DNA of 64,000 bases, from positions 120,487,797-120,551,796 of the forward strand of contig NC_133652.1 in NCBI RefSeq assembly GCF_009905375.1, given 5' to 3'. Positions 36,267 to 47,902 of this stretch are shown here, piece by piece (positions within the stretch are counted from its first letter, which is position 1; each line of letters opens with the position of its first letter). A model generated the notes under the pieces. It was not told the DNA's origin and did no database searches. It saw only the letters and a program-made list of their open reading frames with translations. This DNA is from Apium graveolens (Eukaryota > Streptophyta > Magnoliopsida > Apiales > Apiaceae). The translations under genes were made by a program, and so were the position numbers.

Positions 36267-36640
36267 AGGGGGGTTTGTTGAGCAAATTTATTTATATGGC
36301 AATTATACCGCTACATTGATATCTATATAATATTTAATTCACCTCGTCATTTATTTATTAAAAATTACTAATTTTTGTATAATTAATATGTGCATACATA
36401 TATATTTATACATATATATAATAAATATATACATATATATAAATTAATACAGGGATACACACACATACATACTTGTATATTCTTATATGTCATCAATCTA
36501 ACCTCGTCCTCCAACATAATGAAATGGTGAAATATTATATTAACTTCAATGAAATAAAAATAAAATAAATTATTTATACAAATATGTACGATTTATACTT
36601 TATTATAAGTAGTTCAATGACATATATCATATACCCCCAC
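36267..36640 (+). repeat. Segmental repeat, copy 3
   Basis: Begins AGGGGGGTTTGTTGAGC, shares the core GCAATTATACCGCTACATTG and the tail (CCTCCAACATAATGAAATGG) with copy 2, but has almost none of the CATA expansion. Confidence 0.65.
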
Positions 36641-36805
36641 CGTCCCATAAATTGTTAACATCGTTGTTAAACACAAAGATTAAAAAAATGAATTATGTAA
36701 ATGAAAAATTAGGAAACCGGAGATAAATTTTAGAGCCATTATAAATAATATGTTATTTTAGAAAATGTTAACAATCTGTTAGAACGTCCCGAAATAGAAA
36801 GTTAT
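36632..36805. mobile_element. Stowaway-like MITE remnant
   Basis: CCCCCACCGTCCCATAAATTG at the left and the complement of a GTTAACAAT...ACGTCCC end at the right (about 36770-36800) share TTGTTAACAT and resemble the CTCCCTCCGTCCC ends of Stowaway elements. The flanking TA duplication is not clear. The end of repeat copy 2 (36235-36262) is a broken piece of the same thing. Confidence 0.4.
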
Positions 36806-37230
36806 TGGGAATTAGAGTATCATATCATGTATCATTCTTCAGTGAGTAAACTTAGTACCAGTTGCCGTATGACTCGTCAATCACATTTCTAACATATAAT
36901 ATATAAAATAAAATAATTAAAAATCAAATTAATAATTATTTCATATTTAAAGTGATTGATAAACACCAAGCATACATAATTACTTATATTTATTTTACTT
37001 TTTAAACATTAACATATTACAAATATCATTTCATTATAAAGTGACAAAAATGTATATTAACATAATTTATTATTTCACGATTAAAAACATACCTCATACT
37101 CTCGATCAGCTCTTATTCTTATTTATAAATAATAAATAAATAAATAAATTAATAGTCATGAACGAGGTAACAACATAAATTTATGGTCAACAATACGAAA
37201 AAGGTTTCGAAATCTAGAGTATTGCCTTTC
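36806..37230. other. Non-coding stretch upstream of the TFIIE-beta gene
   Basis: AT-rich. It must hold the promoter of the downstream gene; no clear TATA box was picked out. Confidence 0.4.
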
Positions 37231-38463
37231 ATTCCACGGCGTGTAGAGCTAGTTTTGTGTAAATAGAGGAGAGTTGAAGAAGAAGAAGAGGAGAAACATT
37301 CGTGCGTGTTGATCCTTTACTATATATATATACGTATAGATATGTATGTATGTAATTTTTGAATCGATCAGGTATGTTGTTAGTTCATTTTTCACAGTTT
37401 TTTGTTGTTATTGAAATTGATCTTTGTTTTGATATATGTGTGTGTTTATTTGTTTTGTTTGATTTGAGTATAGTGACGAGATTGTATTGAACAAGTTATA
37501 GTTGCTGGATTAGTTGTTTGCCTAATTGATCGTTCATAACTTTGTGCTGTTGCCAATAGTTGATTCTCGTGTTAGGTTATTATGGCTTTTGAAATTCATT
37601 AATGCCCATATGTTTTTATCCGTTTTTTCGAAGAATTCGAATTCTGAATTTACGGATTATTGGACTTTGATTTGTATAAAAACTATTGTGATTAGCTTGC
37701 TAAGTGTTTGATTAAAGTACCCACAGAAGTAAGAACTGTTCCCTTTATTTTTACCCTTGGCAACTGCCTTTGATCTTTACCTAGGTTGTAGATGGTATGA
37801 TATGATGCTCGATATCGACTTTGTGGTCAATATCACTTTACTTCCATCCGGAAATGGCTGCAAGGGTTTTGTGGTTTTAACTGGAAGCAGGTTGAAGGTT
37901 GAAATGTTTACGCTCTGCAATAATATCGTTTAGTTTATCATTTTGTATTCTAGTTTAATATACCACGTATTGGTCGGTTCGAAAAGTTGGATGTGTTTGT
38001 ATTAGTCTGCACAACAGCTAAATGCTAAGGTGCTTTAGTTTTTATATTTGGTCAAAAAACCATGATCCTGGCATTTAGTGATGCCGGATTACATGCAGCT
38101 TTGTCGTCCCCCTTGCAGCTATGTAAATTAGTACATAAAAAGTATCACAAACTGACACTCATCTGTATGCTGATTATTGAGTAACCGCTCTTTGATGAAA
38201 TACAATCCAGTTTACTTTTATATCTTTTAAGCTCTTCGTAGCTGATATCCAATATGTTGTAATTTTAAGTTGAGCTATATCCGATACTATTAACTTTGGT
38301 GTTTGTATAACAAAATCTGGTCTTTTATGTAATTAGATTTTCATAATGGATATGACTTTGAGCATTTAATAAACGGCAGATGGATTTTGGCTCTAATAAT
38401 AGCCAATGGTCTGTTTATTTTTTTGTGATAACAAAATTCTTTCTTTTTTGTCAAATCTATCAG
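37231..38463 (+). other. 5' UTR exon and 5' UTR intron of the TFIIE-beta gene
   Basis: A purine-rich leader (GAAGAAGAAGAAGAGGAG near 37275) ends at ...GATCAG with donor GTATGTTG at about 37371. The acceptor ...TCTATCAG ends at 38463, directly before the start codon. This gives a ~1.1-kb intron in the 5' UTR. The transcription start is not defined. Confidence 0.55.
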
Positions 38464-40496
38464 ATGGCATTAAAGGAGAGTTTAGATAAGTTCAAGAAGC
38501 AGCAAGAGATGTGCCAGACAACCCTTAGCAGCATAAAAGCAAATTCAAAGCCAACTCCGAGAGTCACACCTTATAACCCCGCAAATGCAAAGTCCGCTGC
38601 CCCTGCAGTAAAATTTTCAAGTGATACAGAAAGACTCACACACATTAACAGCATAAGGAAAGCCCCTGTAGGGGCTCAGATAAAGCGTGTTATAAACTTG
38701 CTACTTGAGGTACGTAGATCTCAGCTCTACTTCTATTTTTCTTGATCTATTACAGATGTTTATACCGCTTTGACATATTCATGGCATTTGGGAATTGGGA
38801 GAAACTATGATGTCACCGTTCTGGTTTGCAAGAGATTATTGGACTTTGAATTACACAGTCTGTGTTATGATAAGGAAATACCGAGATAGTATAGGTACAA
38901 GTATTGAAATACCCTTTATTAAGTTCCTTGTAGTTGCTATTTATGGATAGTTATGTTACCTCTATGGTTTGTATGGACATTTTTTCCTTAGTGGAGGGGG
39001 ATAATGTGAATAGCCATAACTGAGAAGAGATTAAGGGTAATAATCATGTACACTTACCTATATTACATAGATAAAGTCTATTGCAAATATACATGATTAT
39101 GTAAGTTTTCAACAACTTATTTCTATGTTATTTAGTGAGACTTCCCCTCTTCTACTCAATATTTAGGATGTGGTTCTTGACTTGTTTCCCGTTTTAGAAT
39201 TTCTGCAGCTGTTGTGGTATAATTTTCAAGGATCTACAAGAATTGCAGGGAACTGGACTATGTACAATTGTGTTCTAGTCAGGAATTTGTTTATGTACAT
39301 TTTCCAGTTCATGAATTTTCTTCATGTCTCCAGACAAGGCAAGCCTTTACAGCGGAGCAAATAAATGAAGCATGTTATGTTGATGTGAAGTCCAACAAGG
39401 CTGTATTTGACAGTTTGAGTAACAATTTAAAAGTTTATTATGATGGAAGGCGCTTCTCTTACAAGGTAATATTATCTTGAAAAGTTTTTTTTGTTGAGCT
39501 TTGGTTTTTTTTTTGCACAAGTACTTTGGGTTTTTTTAGCTCTTCATCAATTTGCCTTGAAAAATAGAAATACATATATATCAAAAAAGCTGATTTTATA
39601 AGCTATTCGCCTATTTATTATTTAGCTTTGAAAAAGAGAAATATATATATATGTATGTATATATATATTTGATTTGTATGTATCTTTGCGCTCATTACAT
39701 GATTTGCCCATGCTTACAGTCCAAGCATGATCTAAAGGATAAGAGTCAACTTCTTAAGCTAATACGGAAGTTTCCCGAGGGTATAGCTGTAATTGATCTC
39801 AAGGATGCATACCCATCAGTTATGGATGATTTACAGGTAAATCTATATTTTAGTTCGAATTTGATTTGATCTGATGTAAATTTTAATAAGGTAGTGAATT
39901 TAAATTCAAATTAAGTAGTTAGAGTTATATTTCATATTTCTTGGATTTATGGAGTCAAATAGGTGAATAACCAAAAAGAAAATTTTTGGGTTAAACTGTT
40001 ACTTTGGTATTAAATCTATTGATTTGTGACATCAATTTTAAATGCTAGTAGTATGGTCGTTATTTCGGATCACTATTTTTATTCTTTTAATGTTTTTTGG
40101 AGAGCCCTATAAGTGTATTTCTTATTTATTTTTTTGTACCTTCCTCTTTGGTTTACTTAGGCTCTGAAAGCTGCTGGGGAAATCTGGCTGCTGTCAAACT
40201 TCGATTCACAGGAAGATATAGCATACCCGAACGATCCCAGGGTACCTATAAAGGTTGATGATGATCTAAAACAGCTATTTAGGGGCATTGAATTACCAAG
40301 GGATATGATCGACATTGAAAAGGATCTCCAGAAGAATGGGATGAAACCAGCTACAAACACTGCAAAGAGGAGAGCCCAAGCACAGGTTCACGGCATCTCC
40401 AACAAGCCCAAGCAAAAGAAGAAGAAACATGAAATTAGCAAGAGAACCAAGTTGACAAACTCTCATCTTCCGGAGTTGTTCAAAAATCTCAGCTGA
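38464..40496 (+). CDS. TFIIE-beta: Transcription initiation factor IIE subunit beta (TFIIE-beta)
   Basis: General RNA polymerase II factor; in the nucleus it pairs with TFIIE-alpha, recruits and stimulates TFIIH, and helps open the promoter. Coding exons are 38464-38709, 39334-39465, 39720-39836 and 40161-40496, all with GT-AG introns in phase 0, adding up to 831 bp, 276 residues plus stop, the usual plant length. The order is: a Lys-rich start (M-A-L-K-E-S-L-D-K-F-K-K-Q), a Ser/Pro linker, the conserved H-I-N-S-I-R-K-A-P-V-G-A-Q (about 60-72), two winged-helix segments (exon 2-3; R-R-F-S-Y-K and E-G-I-A-V-I-D-L-K-D-A-Y-P), I-W-L-L-S-N-F-D in exon 4, and a basic tail with K-Q-K-K-K-K and E-I-S-K-R-T-K-L-T-N. 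ATG 38464 follows the acceptor directly. No break is seen; this should be a working gene. Confidence 0.95.
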
Positions 40497-40599
40497 TAAT
40501 AGTCTATCAAGATGTCATCATGCTGTTGGTTCAGCTGTCAAGTTTCTTTTATATCCGGATATAGAGGGCTATGATTACCAAACAAATATTGTGCTTCAT

Positions 40600-43500
40600 C
40601 TAGACAATTAATATACTGCACAAGTCTTAAAAGTTCATCTTCACTAACCTGTGTTGTGCATCCTGAAAGACAGACAAATCACTTGTCATCTGAGTATGCC
40701 CTTAAATACTTTGAAAAGGGTTAATATTTGTCTGGCCTTTGTTCTGATTGAATTCTTAAATCACGATTATTGAGTATTCTGTATAATATTTTGTTTATTT
40801 TGATTCATTAAAAATCATGGAACTATCAAAGAAATCTGATTATCTGAAGGAGCAAATTATGTGTTAGTCAACATCTTTCTGATGGTTTATTTTTGTGCAC
40901 CCATAGAAGCGCTGACACTCAACTGAACTCGAGTATTGAAAATATGTGTTTTCAGTGCAACAGAATTCTTGGTTATGCGCGGGTTTGGAATATAAGTGAG
41001 GTCATGGAACTTGTTGCCTGTTTACAAAAGGGATTTTAATCTAAGGAGGCCACACCACTTGTTGCCCGTTTACAAGGTAGATTAGCTGAAATTACCTCTT
41101 TATGAGTCTTTTTAGAGTGAGTACGTATGAAATTATCATGACATTACTTAAAATGGCCGGATTGAAAGTACCTAAGCGCCCGTATGTTTTTTTAAAGAGG
41201 GTTCTGAAGCAGAGTTTCATACTCTGTAGAACCATGAATCACACAGAAAGAAATTGGAAGTGGAGTTTCTATCTCTTAAATTCTTTATGCAAAAGTATTC
41301 ACCTCAAAAAGAAGCTATCACTGAAATCTTCTTTCCTTGTGTCATCTGATACAAATAATGGACTAGAAATTAGGTATGTTGGGGATGATAACCATCCTAA
41401 TTACAAGGCGCCAATCTTATAGTAGATTACAAGGATCTTTTATCCTAGTCCACCCATTTGACCTAGCACGGAAATGCAATCCCTGCATTTGTGGTATGTT
41501 TTGAGATTTGGTTTTTAAGCTTTTTGTTTATGGCGTGTCTTGCTTGGTTTTTTCAGTAGCTCAAGGTTCTTTTGAGGAACTTGTTGTCCCGAAAAATCAT
41601 CAAGATTCCGCATTACCTCATTCTGGATCACAAATTCAAATTATATACATTTCGTATGCACATGCAGGTACACATATAAATTAATATTCGCGTTGGAACA
41701 GAAAGTAGCAATTTCGACAAGTCTACTTGTAAATGTCAACACTCTCAGTTTTTTCCTATTTTATAAAGTTACCAGGTAGTTGCATATATATTCTGAATTT
41801 ATGCAGATGGTGTTTGCGATGGACTTTGAGATAAAGGTAGATATGCTTGCTATTTTTAAACAAAGAAGAGGCTGGAAAAGCATATATAAGACTATCATTC
41901 ATACTGTAATTTCATTATAATTGCTACCACAAAGAAAATATATCAAGGTATTAAACATTTTGCGTTGCTTGTGCAGCTGTATTAAATTGGCACATACTCT
42001 TGTCTCGAAATTGTCATCTTATTGCAGGTTTAATTTTTATTGTGGGAGGTTAGGAATATACCTATCTGGTATTCATGCGATTCTGGTCATGTGAGGATTC
42101 CTTTGTTTGTATCATGTAGACTGAGAATTAATCATTTCTTCTTCTTTTTTTTCCCATTGCTTGCTATTTGTGGACTTAACTGCAGCTGAGCTCTTTTATA
42201 TATTAATAAGAAGTATCAGATTCCGAGGATGCAAGGAGCTTAACATATCTCATTAACCTTTTCTTTTTGGTATCTAACATATATTTTCTTTCCGTAACCA
42301 CTTTACACTTTCTGGTCTGTAGCCTCTCTGTTTTGGCAAGTCTGGTGCTGGTCCGTATTGAAAATGCAAAATTTTTATTATTTTCTCTATGAAATTACCA
42401 GCTAGACTAGGAGGATACTGCAAGTTTAATCTTTATACTTGACCAAAATATAAATTTACTCGATGACTTCTATAGGTGACTGACTTCATATATATATTTT
42501 TCTCATACTTCTAAGCAATTGATTACCTCGATCTTTCCGTCCTCTCGTTTACTTCCAGATTATGGGAAGCAGATATGTAATGTAAATTGCAGTTAGTTAT
42601 TTTGAACATCATTTCTATCAGTTGTTCTGCAGGTCCAGTGGGCGCTCAGGTTTTTCTAAATTTTCATGGTGTGTTTTGTATTATTAAGTTGATTGGGGCA
42701 AACTTTATCCACAAATTGTTCTTCTGATAGTTGATTGCCTTTGTGCATACGGAGCGTCTTCTTGCGTTCCAATGGTCAAAATATTGTGACTATACAGCAG
42801 GTAACACATACTTATCTCCCTAAATCTGATCTCTGTCGTGTATTTTTAGACATCTCTTAATAACCACATAGCTTGACATCAACCGCCTGTGTTCTACAAT
42901 TGAGGTGTATACTAAATAATTTCCAACTAAATTGGTGGATGATTTGATTTTACTGAAAAGAAGCCTTTTTCCCCTGTCATTGTTATGGTTCTTGACCTTG
43001 TTACGTTGCATGACAGGATGTATGCCTTCACGGTCCTGTTCTTTCAGAAATAGTGTCTTGACCTTGTAAATATTAAGCCTACGACGGATGAACATAATTT
43101 ATGTATTTGTAGGGACGGTTTTGATAAGAAATCTTTGTTGACATCGACATGATCTTATGCAGTTAATTATTAGCACACACGAAATGGAATTCCAAAAATA
43201 CTCTCTCTCTCTCTCTCTCGCCCCCTCCCTCCCCCCCTCCCCCCGCTCCCTCTATCTCCCGACAAGACAATATTAGTATGTCATCTTAATTAGTCTACTC
43301 AGAGAACTACTTAGTGAACGGATCTGTTTCCTTATGCATGGCACATGTCAGCTCGACTAACAACCTCGTCGTTTTCCAAATTTTCTATATACATTCGTAA
43401 GCATACTACATAACTTATCCACGAAACCAAAGATCAACCAAATTTAAATAGTTTTCTCGCTATGTTATGCTATGAACATGCGTCTTGCTGCCCCCTTCAC

Positions 43501-44070
43501 GAAAGTCTGTAGTTGCAACTTGCTGGACCAGATATCGCCATTTAAAGCTAAAAAATAACTTAATTTTTCATTTCATCATTTGACATCTTTACAACCAGAA
43601 AAGATATTTAATTGTCAGTGGTTCTTCTGAGATGTTTGACAATCAGTTTATTCCATTTTTACTGTTTACCTAAAAGTAAGTCCTCCACATCTCATACACT
43701 TCTTGTTCATGGTTACTTAATTGTAAAAAATAACTGATTATAGAAATTAGTTTTATGTTTCCCTACAAGAAGCATTTATCTAGATTGACACAGGGAAAGG
43801 CAAATTTTTGATGATACAAACACACTTCTCATAACACTGATGCACCTGCAAAATTTTACAGATGAACATTATCTGTTTTCTATATTCTAGTATAATTGTA
43901 TAATACATAACATATTTCAGAAGTACTGTTGTAGTGCTGTAGCCATTAAACTGTTTACTTGTGTTTAATATACAACTCATGAAACAAACTATATGAAGAA
44001 ATAACACTAGGATTGCACCTGTAAACTGCGAAAACCTTCTTTACATTGGAAGCATATTTTAATTTCGAGA
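40600..44070. other. Intergenic, no gene recognised
   Basis: About 3.5 kb between TFIIE-beta and the CLE gene. The first part may be 3' UTR. A CT/CCCT microsatellite lies at about 43200-43255. The frame at 41102-41422 has no family features and no splice context, so it is not called. Confidence 0.5.
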
Positions 44071-44076
44071 AGCTAA

Positions 44077-44328
44077 TTAGTTGTGAAGAGGGTTTGGTCC
44101 GCCTGGAACAGTCCGCTTTGACATGCCATAAATATTTTCAGTTCCCTGACCGTCGATGGCTGCCACTGGAGCTTCTGCAAGAAAACGGAATGGAAATGAT
44201 AAATGCTTAATTCCCATCTCTGTTATTTCGGTTGTACTTCTGTGGATATCACGGCAGGTAGAGAGTTGAGTAAAGGCAAGTATGATCATGATGAACATAA
44301 TTAAGACCCTGGCATACTGATTTCCCAT
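44077..44328 (-). CDS. CLE: CLE-type signalling peptide precursor
   Basis: Encodes an 83-residue preproprotein. The start chosen is the Met of M-G-N-Q-Y-A-R; from there a hydrophobic signal segment (V-L-I-M-F-I-M-I-I-L-A-F, about 8-19) ends near S-T-C. A variable middle follows, and the last twelve residues are R-T-V-P-G-G-P-N-P-L-H-N, right at the stop. That is the CLE dodecapeptide pattern (R-x-V-P-x-G-P-N/D-P-x-H-N/H), close to the group of Arabidopsis CLE19/21/22. The Pro residues at positions 4 and 7 are the ones usually hydroxylated. The peptide would be cut out in the secretory pathway and bind CLV1/BAM/PXY-type receptor kinases to control meristem or vascular cell fate. An in-frame ATG 18 codons upstream (44382) is less likely because it puts non-signal sequence first. 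Intronless, as most CLE genes are. Which subgroup it belongs to is not settled. Confidence 0.85.
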   Translation of the reverse strand: MGNQYARVLIMFIMIILAFTQLSTCRDIHRSTTEITEMGIKHLSFPFRFLAEAPVAAIDGQGTENIYGMSKRTVPGGPNPLHN

Positions 44329-44329
44329 A

Positions 44330-45105
44330 GTTGCTATATGATGCAAGGTAGCTGGAAAACAAAAATTAAGCAGATGAAGCAAATTAATATTGAGTTTGCT
44401 CTAATGCAAGCTGTGAAGTCTTTAATATGGTTAGGTAATCCGGGTCCATCAAGATCCTATTAATAGAAAATTTACGATAATATGAAATGTCTAGACTGTC
44501 CTCATATTTTCCGTTTATTGAAAAGCTGTTGTGCCTAAAATGGCCTGATAACAGTGTCTCTTAAAGATTAATCCGCTGAATCCACCTCATCTTTGCTGTT
44601 TATGTTGGTGGTAGCTCATCTTTGCTGCAGCTCATTACTGAAATTTATTGTTCTAACAGTCAGAGTATGGCAAGATCTCATATATCATTATCGCAAAATA
44701 CTCGTTAATAATCAGCTACATGTGCTTTCCTGTCTACTATAAATTTATCATAACGGCTAATGTGATAAATTTACATGATGACTTGAGAGGTTTTCTAGGT
44801 CATTTTGTATGTGAATGTGTGATCATGTGAACAACCCTTTCTTGGAGGGGGGCTTAGATAGTTGACTTGCACTTATTTGGGCAAATCTAATCTAATTAAT
44901 CAACATGCTGGTCATGTATGTACATAGTACTAAAGTAGTTTGGTTACGGTTAGAGACACGTGCCTCCGGACATAGTTGACAAAAGGGGACCATGATTATC
45001 CGACTGTTCTTACATTTGGAGTTTAAGTTTGATACATACTGGGAGTTCAGACAGATGTAAAAGGCTGTCCCTTAGTTGATAGACTTACCTCTTGATTTCA
45101 GATAA
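44330..45105. other. Intergenic; upstream region of the CLE gene
   Basis: No gene or repeat seen. Must contain the minus-strand promoter of the CLE gene. Confidence 0.4.
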
Positions 45106-45111
45106 TACACT

Positions 45112-45240
45112 CAAGCATAGTGCCCGAGAGCGTTCTAACCGGTCATACCTGCGTTGTCTTTGACAAGGTTTGAGGCCCCGACATCCCGTAAAGGGGATGA
45201 GGGTTATACCACTACACCAAGAGGTGTGGGGTAACTAGTC
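45112..45240 (-). mobile_element. tRNA-derived SINE-like fragment
   Basis: Read on the minus strand it has TGGTGTAGTGGTATAACC, a good pol III box A, near its start, and a poorer box B-like GCCTCAAACC about 50 bases on. No A-tail or target duplication was found, so it is probably truncated. Confidence 0.45.
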
Positions 45241-45249
45241 GGTCTGTTA

Positions 45250-46558
45250 TTATGGGAAAAAGCACAAGTTATTTTTTTCATTCGAAAAGTCTAATTGACT
45301 GTAAACGTATATTTACATGTGAAATTTATGTCATTGAGCTCCTTGTTGAAACTTCAACCTGATCATTTTGTTACACTGTAAAAGGAATTGGAGTCTTGGT
45401 GTTAACGTGTACTCAATGTTATTTGAAATAATTGGCATATAAACAAGATTAGGTGCAACATTAAAACTTATGGGCCAAGCACAACTGCACTAGGTGTCTC
45501 AAAATGCATCACTTGTTTATTTACAAGTCAAACTTCTGCAAACTTGCATTTAAAATCAGTTCATACCAATACATTTTCTTTTAAATATGACAGCTAAACC
45601 ATAAACAATAAACGTGGATTCAAATAAAAAGCTAAGATTGTGCATGGTAATTGATTATTCGAATGGCATCGATGTGCTTCAAACCCATCTCGGAGCTGTT
45701 TTCCTGGAAAGTGCAGGAGGTCCCTGTAATCCACTGAAGTCGCAAAATTTGCTTGCCAGTGCAACAAGTGTGGTCTTTTCCCTGTTTGAGTTATGATGAC
45801 CAAGTCACTACTTGGAGCTTAAATTTTAAGACTTGGTTCAGTTACATCTTTAAACGTGGCTTATCTTCTTCCTCCTAATTATGGCTCCATTATAAGTAGT
45901 CAACATATGCTTTTCGTTGAAACTGAAATGATTTTGAAGGACATGGATTTTACTATTGTTAGGTTTGAATTTCTACAATTTTGATCTAAATAGAAATCGC
46001 GCAGCTCCACATTCAACAGGGTTGATGCTATTTATCGCTATTGCCTTGAGCTTATGTTTCAAATTCCCACAAGCTAAAGAATTTTTTTGGATCCTTCTTG
46101 AAAATTAGTATATAAAGATGATAATATCTCAATATTGAAAGTTAGTAATTGTGCAACTTCAGTTCCTGTGTTAGAGAGAAGAATCTTGTTTCCTGGAGTA
46201 AATAGCACACTAAACCACAACTTGAAGATGTCCTTGTGAAGTTTACATAGGTGTAGAATAGTTAGAGTATGGCTTTGTTGATGGTGTTTTAGCTTTAGAT
46301 TATCAAAGTAGTCATCGACAATAATATTGATAATAGTGGTTAAAATCACAAGAATTGTAGTGGAAATTAGAAGTATACTCTTGGGCCTTGAGGAAGAGCA
46401 ATGAAAATTATTAAACTACACTTAACGATTCTGGAGAGAAATATTCTGACTTCTACATCCGAGTTATTGTAGCCTGATAGAAATTTCTTGGATAAATTTC
46501 AATTTTCTTACAGGAGAGTGTCAGATTTAGCCATGCACTAATAAATTTGAGAAAAGGC
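45250..46558. other. Intergenic, no gene recognised
   Basis: Short frames on both strands show no family features. It ends at the left border of the viral insertion. Confidence 0.45.
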
Positions 46559-47100
46559 CCAGATTCGCGAGGGATCTTTTTTATATCTGATAACCCTAAA
46601 GAGGGAAGGCACACAGATATATAAATCATATTTTATTATTTCTCTACAATCCATAACAATTTACACATAATAGTTAAATATATATCTAAGCATCTTAACA
46701 TATTAATCGTATACCGAATAAGCAAAAACCATTTAAACAATTATAAAGTTGATGAATTAAGAACAGCTCACCGGAGTCCCTGGTGAATGCTATGCCCCTA
46801 TTCTGACTTCCCCGTCATCTTGGGCTCTGCAACTTCAGGCGTCTCAACGGACTATCCACCGTTCCCTGCTTCTTCATCTTTATAATTATTATTATAGTAA
46901 ATGTTTATTGGGTACTTGATCTGTATGAAATTTAGCCTAAATATATGTATTAACTGTTATGCTTTCTTGTTATAGATTGCAGAGATGAGGTTTTTAGCTT
47001 GCCATTAGTGTATAAAGAAAAAGAAATTTGTATATGAAAACTCAGAGAATAACTTGGCAGATGATTTTAAACTCTTAAACTTAATTCAAAGAAATACTGA
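46559..47100 (-). other. Viral leader region
   Basis: About 540 nt from the inferred transcription start to the primer site, close to the ~600 nt of well-known caulimoviruses. Several AATAAA candidates on the minus strand (46632-46637, about 46905) could serve polyadenylation in the repeated part of the transcript. The shunt structure was not worked out. Confidence 0.5.
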
Positions 47101-47127
47101 TGCCTCTCTCTTCATTACAATTCCTCC

Positions 47128-47134
47128 TTTTATA
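47128..47134 (-). promoter_or_regulatory. TATA box of the viral pregenomic promoter
   Basis: Minus strand CTTCTATAAAAGGAGG, then GAGAGAGGC some 25 nt on. It lies downstream of the last gene and ~540 nt ahead of the primer site, where the 35S-type promoter of caulimovirids lies. GAAGA-rich repeats (plus strand 47180-47350) sit just upstream and may be activator elements. Confidence 0.65.
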
Positions 47135-47525
47135 GAAGGAGAGATTTCTATTACATCATATATTTTCCGACATAATATTCTTCTTCTTCTGTCTTCTTTT
47201 GCATCTTCTGTCTTCTTTTGCAAATTTTTCTTCCGTCTACTTTTTCTTCTGTCTTCTTTTTCTTTATGTCCTCTTTTTCAACTTTTCCAATTTTTTCTTC
47301 TGTCTTCTTTTGCAAATTTTTTCTTCCGTCTACTTTTTCTTTCCTCTTTTTCAAAAGCTGAATCCACTTTCTGTAATTTGTCTGCCATTCCACCTTCTTT
47401 TTGACTTTAGAGATAAAATTTCTGGTAAATGTCCTTGTCTTTTCTGCTGCTGTCTTTTTCTTCTAGTAACCTTTCTTCTTTGTTGCTGCTGTCTTTTTCT
47501 TTTTCCTGAAAATTATTTTTATTAT

Positions 47526-47527
<2 letters not shown>

Positions 47528-47571
<44 letters not shown>
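47528..47571. repeat. Poly(T), 44 bases; poly(A) on the viral sense strand
   Basis: Uninterrupted run between the promoter region and the tandem repeats. Length may be uncertain through replication or sequencing slippage. Confidence 0.85.
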
Positions 47572-47572
<1 letters not shown>

Positions 47573-47574
<2 letters not shown>

Positions 47575-47897
47575 GTCACCAATATAATTTGGGCCGTAGC
47601 GTTATTTGTAATATGTTTTCAGTCACCAATTCTTATTGGGCCGAAATATCATTTGTAATATGCTTTCAGTCACCAATTCTCATTGGGCCGAAATATCATT
47701 TGTAATATGCTTTCAGTCACCAATTCTCATTGGGCCGAAATATCATTTGTAATATCCATAGGTCACCAATTCTCATTGGGCCTATCAATTCATCGTTATT
47801 ATTACATTGTTAGGTCACCAAATTCTATTGGGCCTAACTTTCATCAAATAGTATTACATTGTATTATATGGTTAGGTCACCCTTTCAGGGCCTAACA
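47573..47897. repeat. Seven imperfect tandem units with inverted CCAAT boxes
   Basis: Units start near 47574, 47621, 47668, 47715, 47762, 47813 and 47874. The core is GTCACCAATTCTCATTGGGCC: CCAAT and its complement ATTGG face each other across four bases and so form a small hairpin. The first four share AAATATCATTTGTAATATG linkers, the last three differ. Place: between the end of the transactivator-like frame and the promoter. Confidence 0.8.
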
Positions 47898-47902
47898 AAT
47901 AT

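Noticed and set aside
41102..41422. 106-residue plus-strand frame
   Set aside because: No family features, no promoter or splice context; base composition like intergenic DNA.
45112..45240. A tRNA gene on the minus strand
   Set aside because: Box A is good but box B is poor and there is no cloverleaf or acceptor stem that I can pair; SINE-like remnant instead.
47054..47705. Plus-strand Leu/Phe/Ser-rich frames
   Set aside because: They run over GAAGA-rich promoter repeats and a poly(T) tract read in the wrong strand.
47573..47897. A CRISPR-like array, as units are regular with inverted cores
   Set aside because: Plant nuclear DNA, spacers are themselves repeats, and the place is a viral promoter region; tandem duplication is the simple reading.
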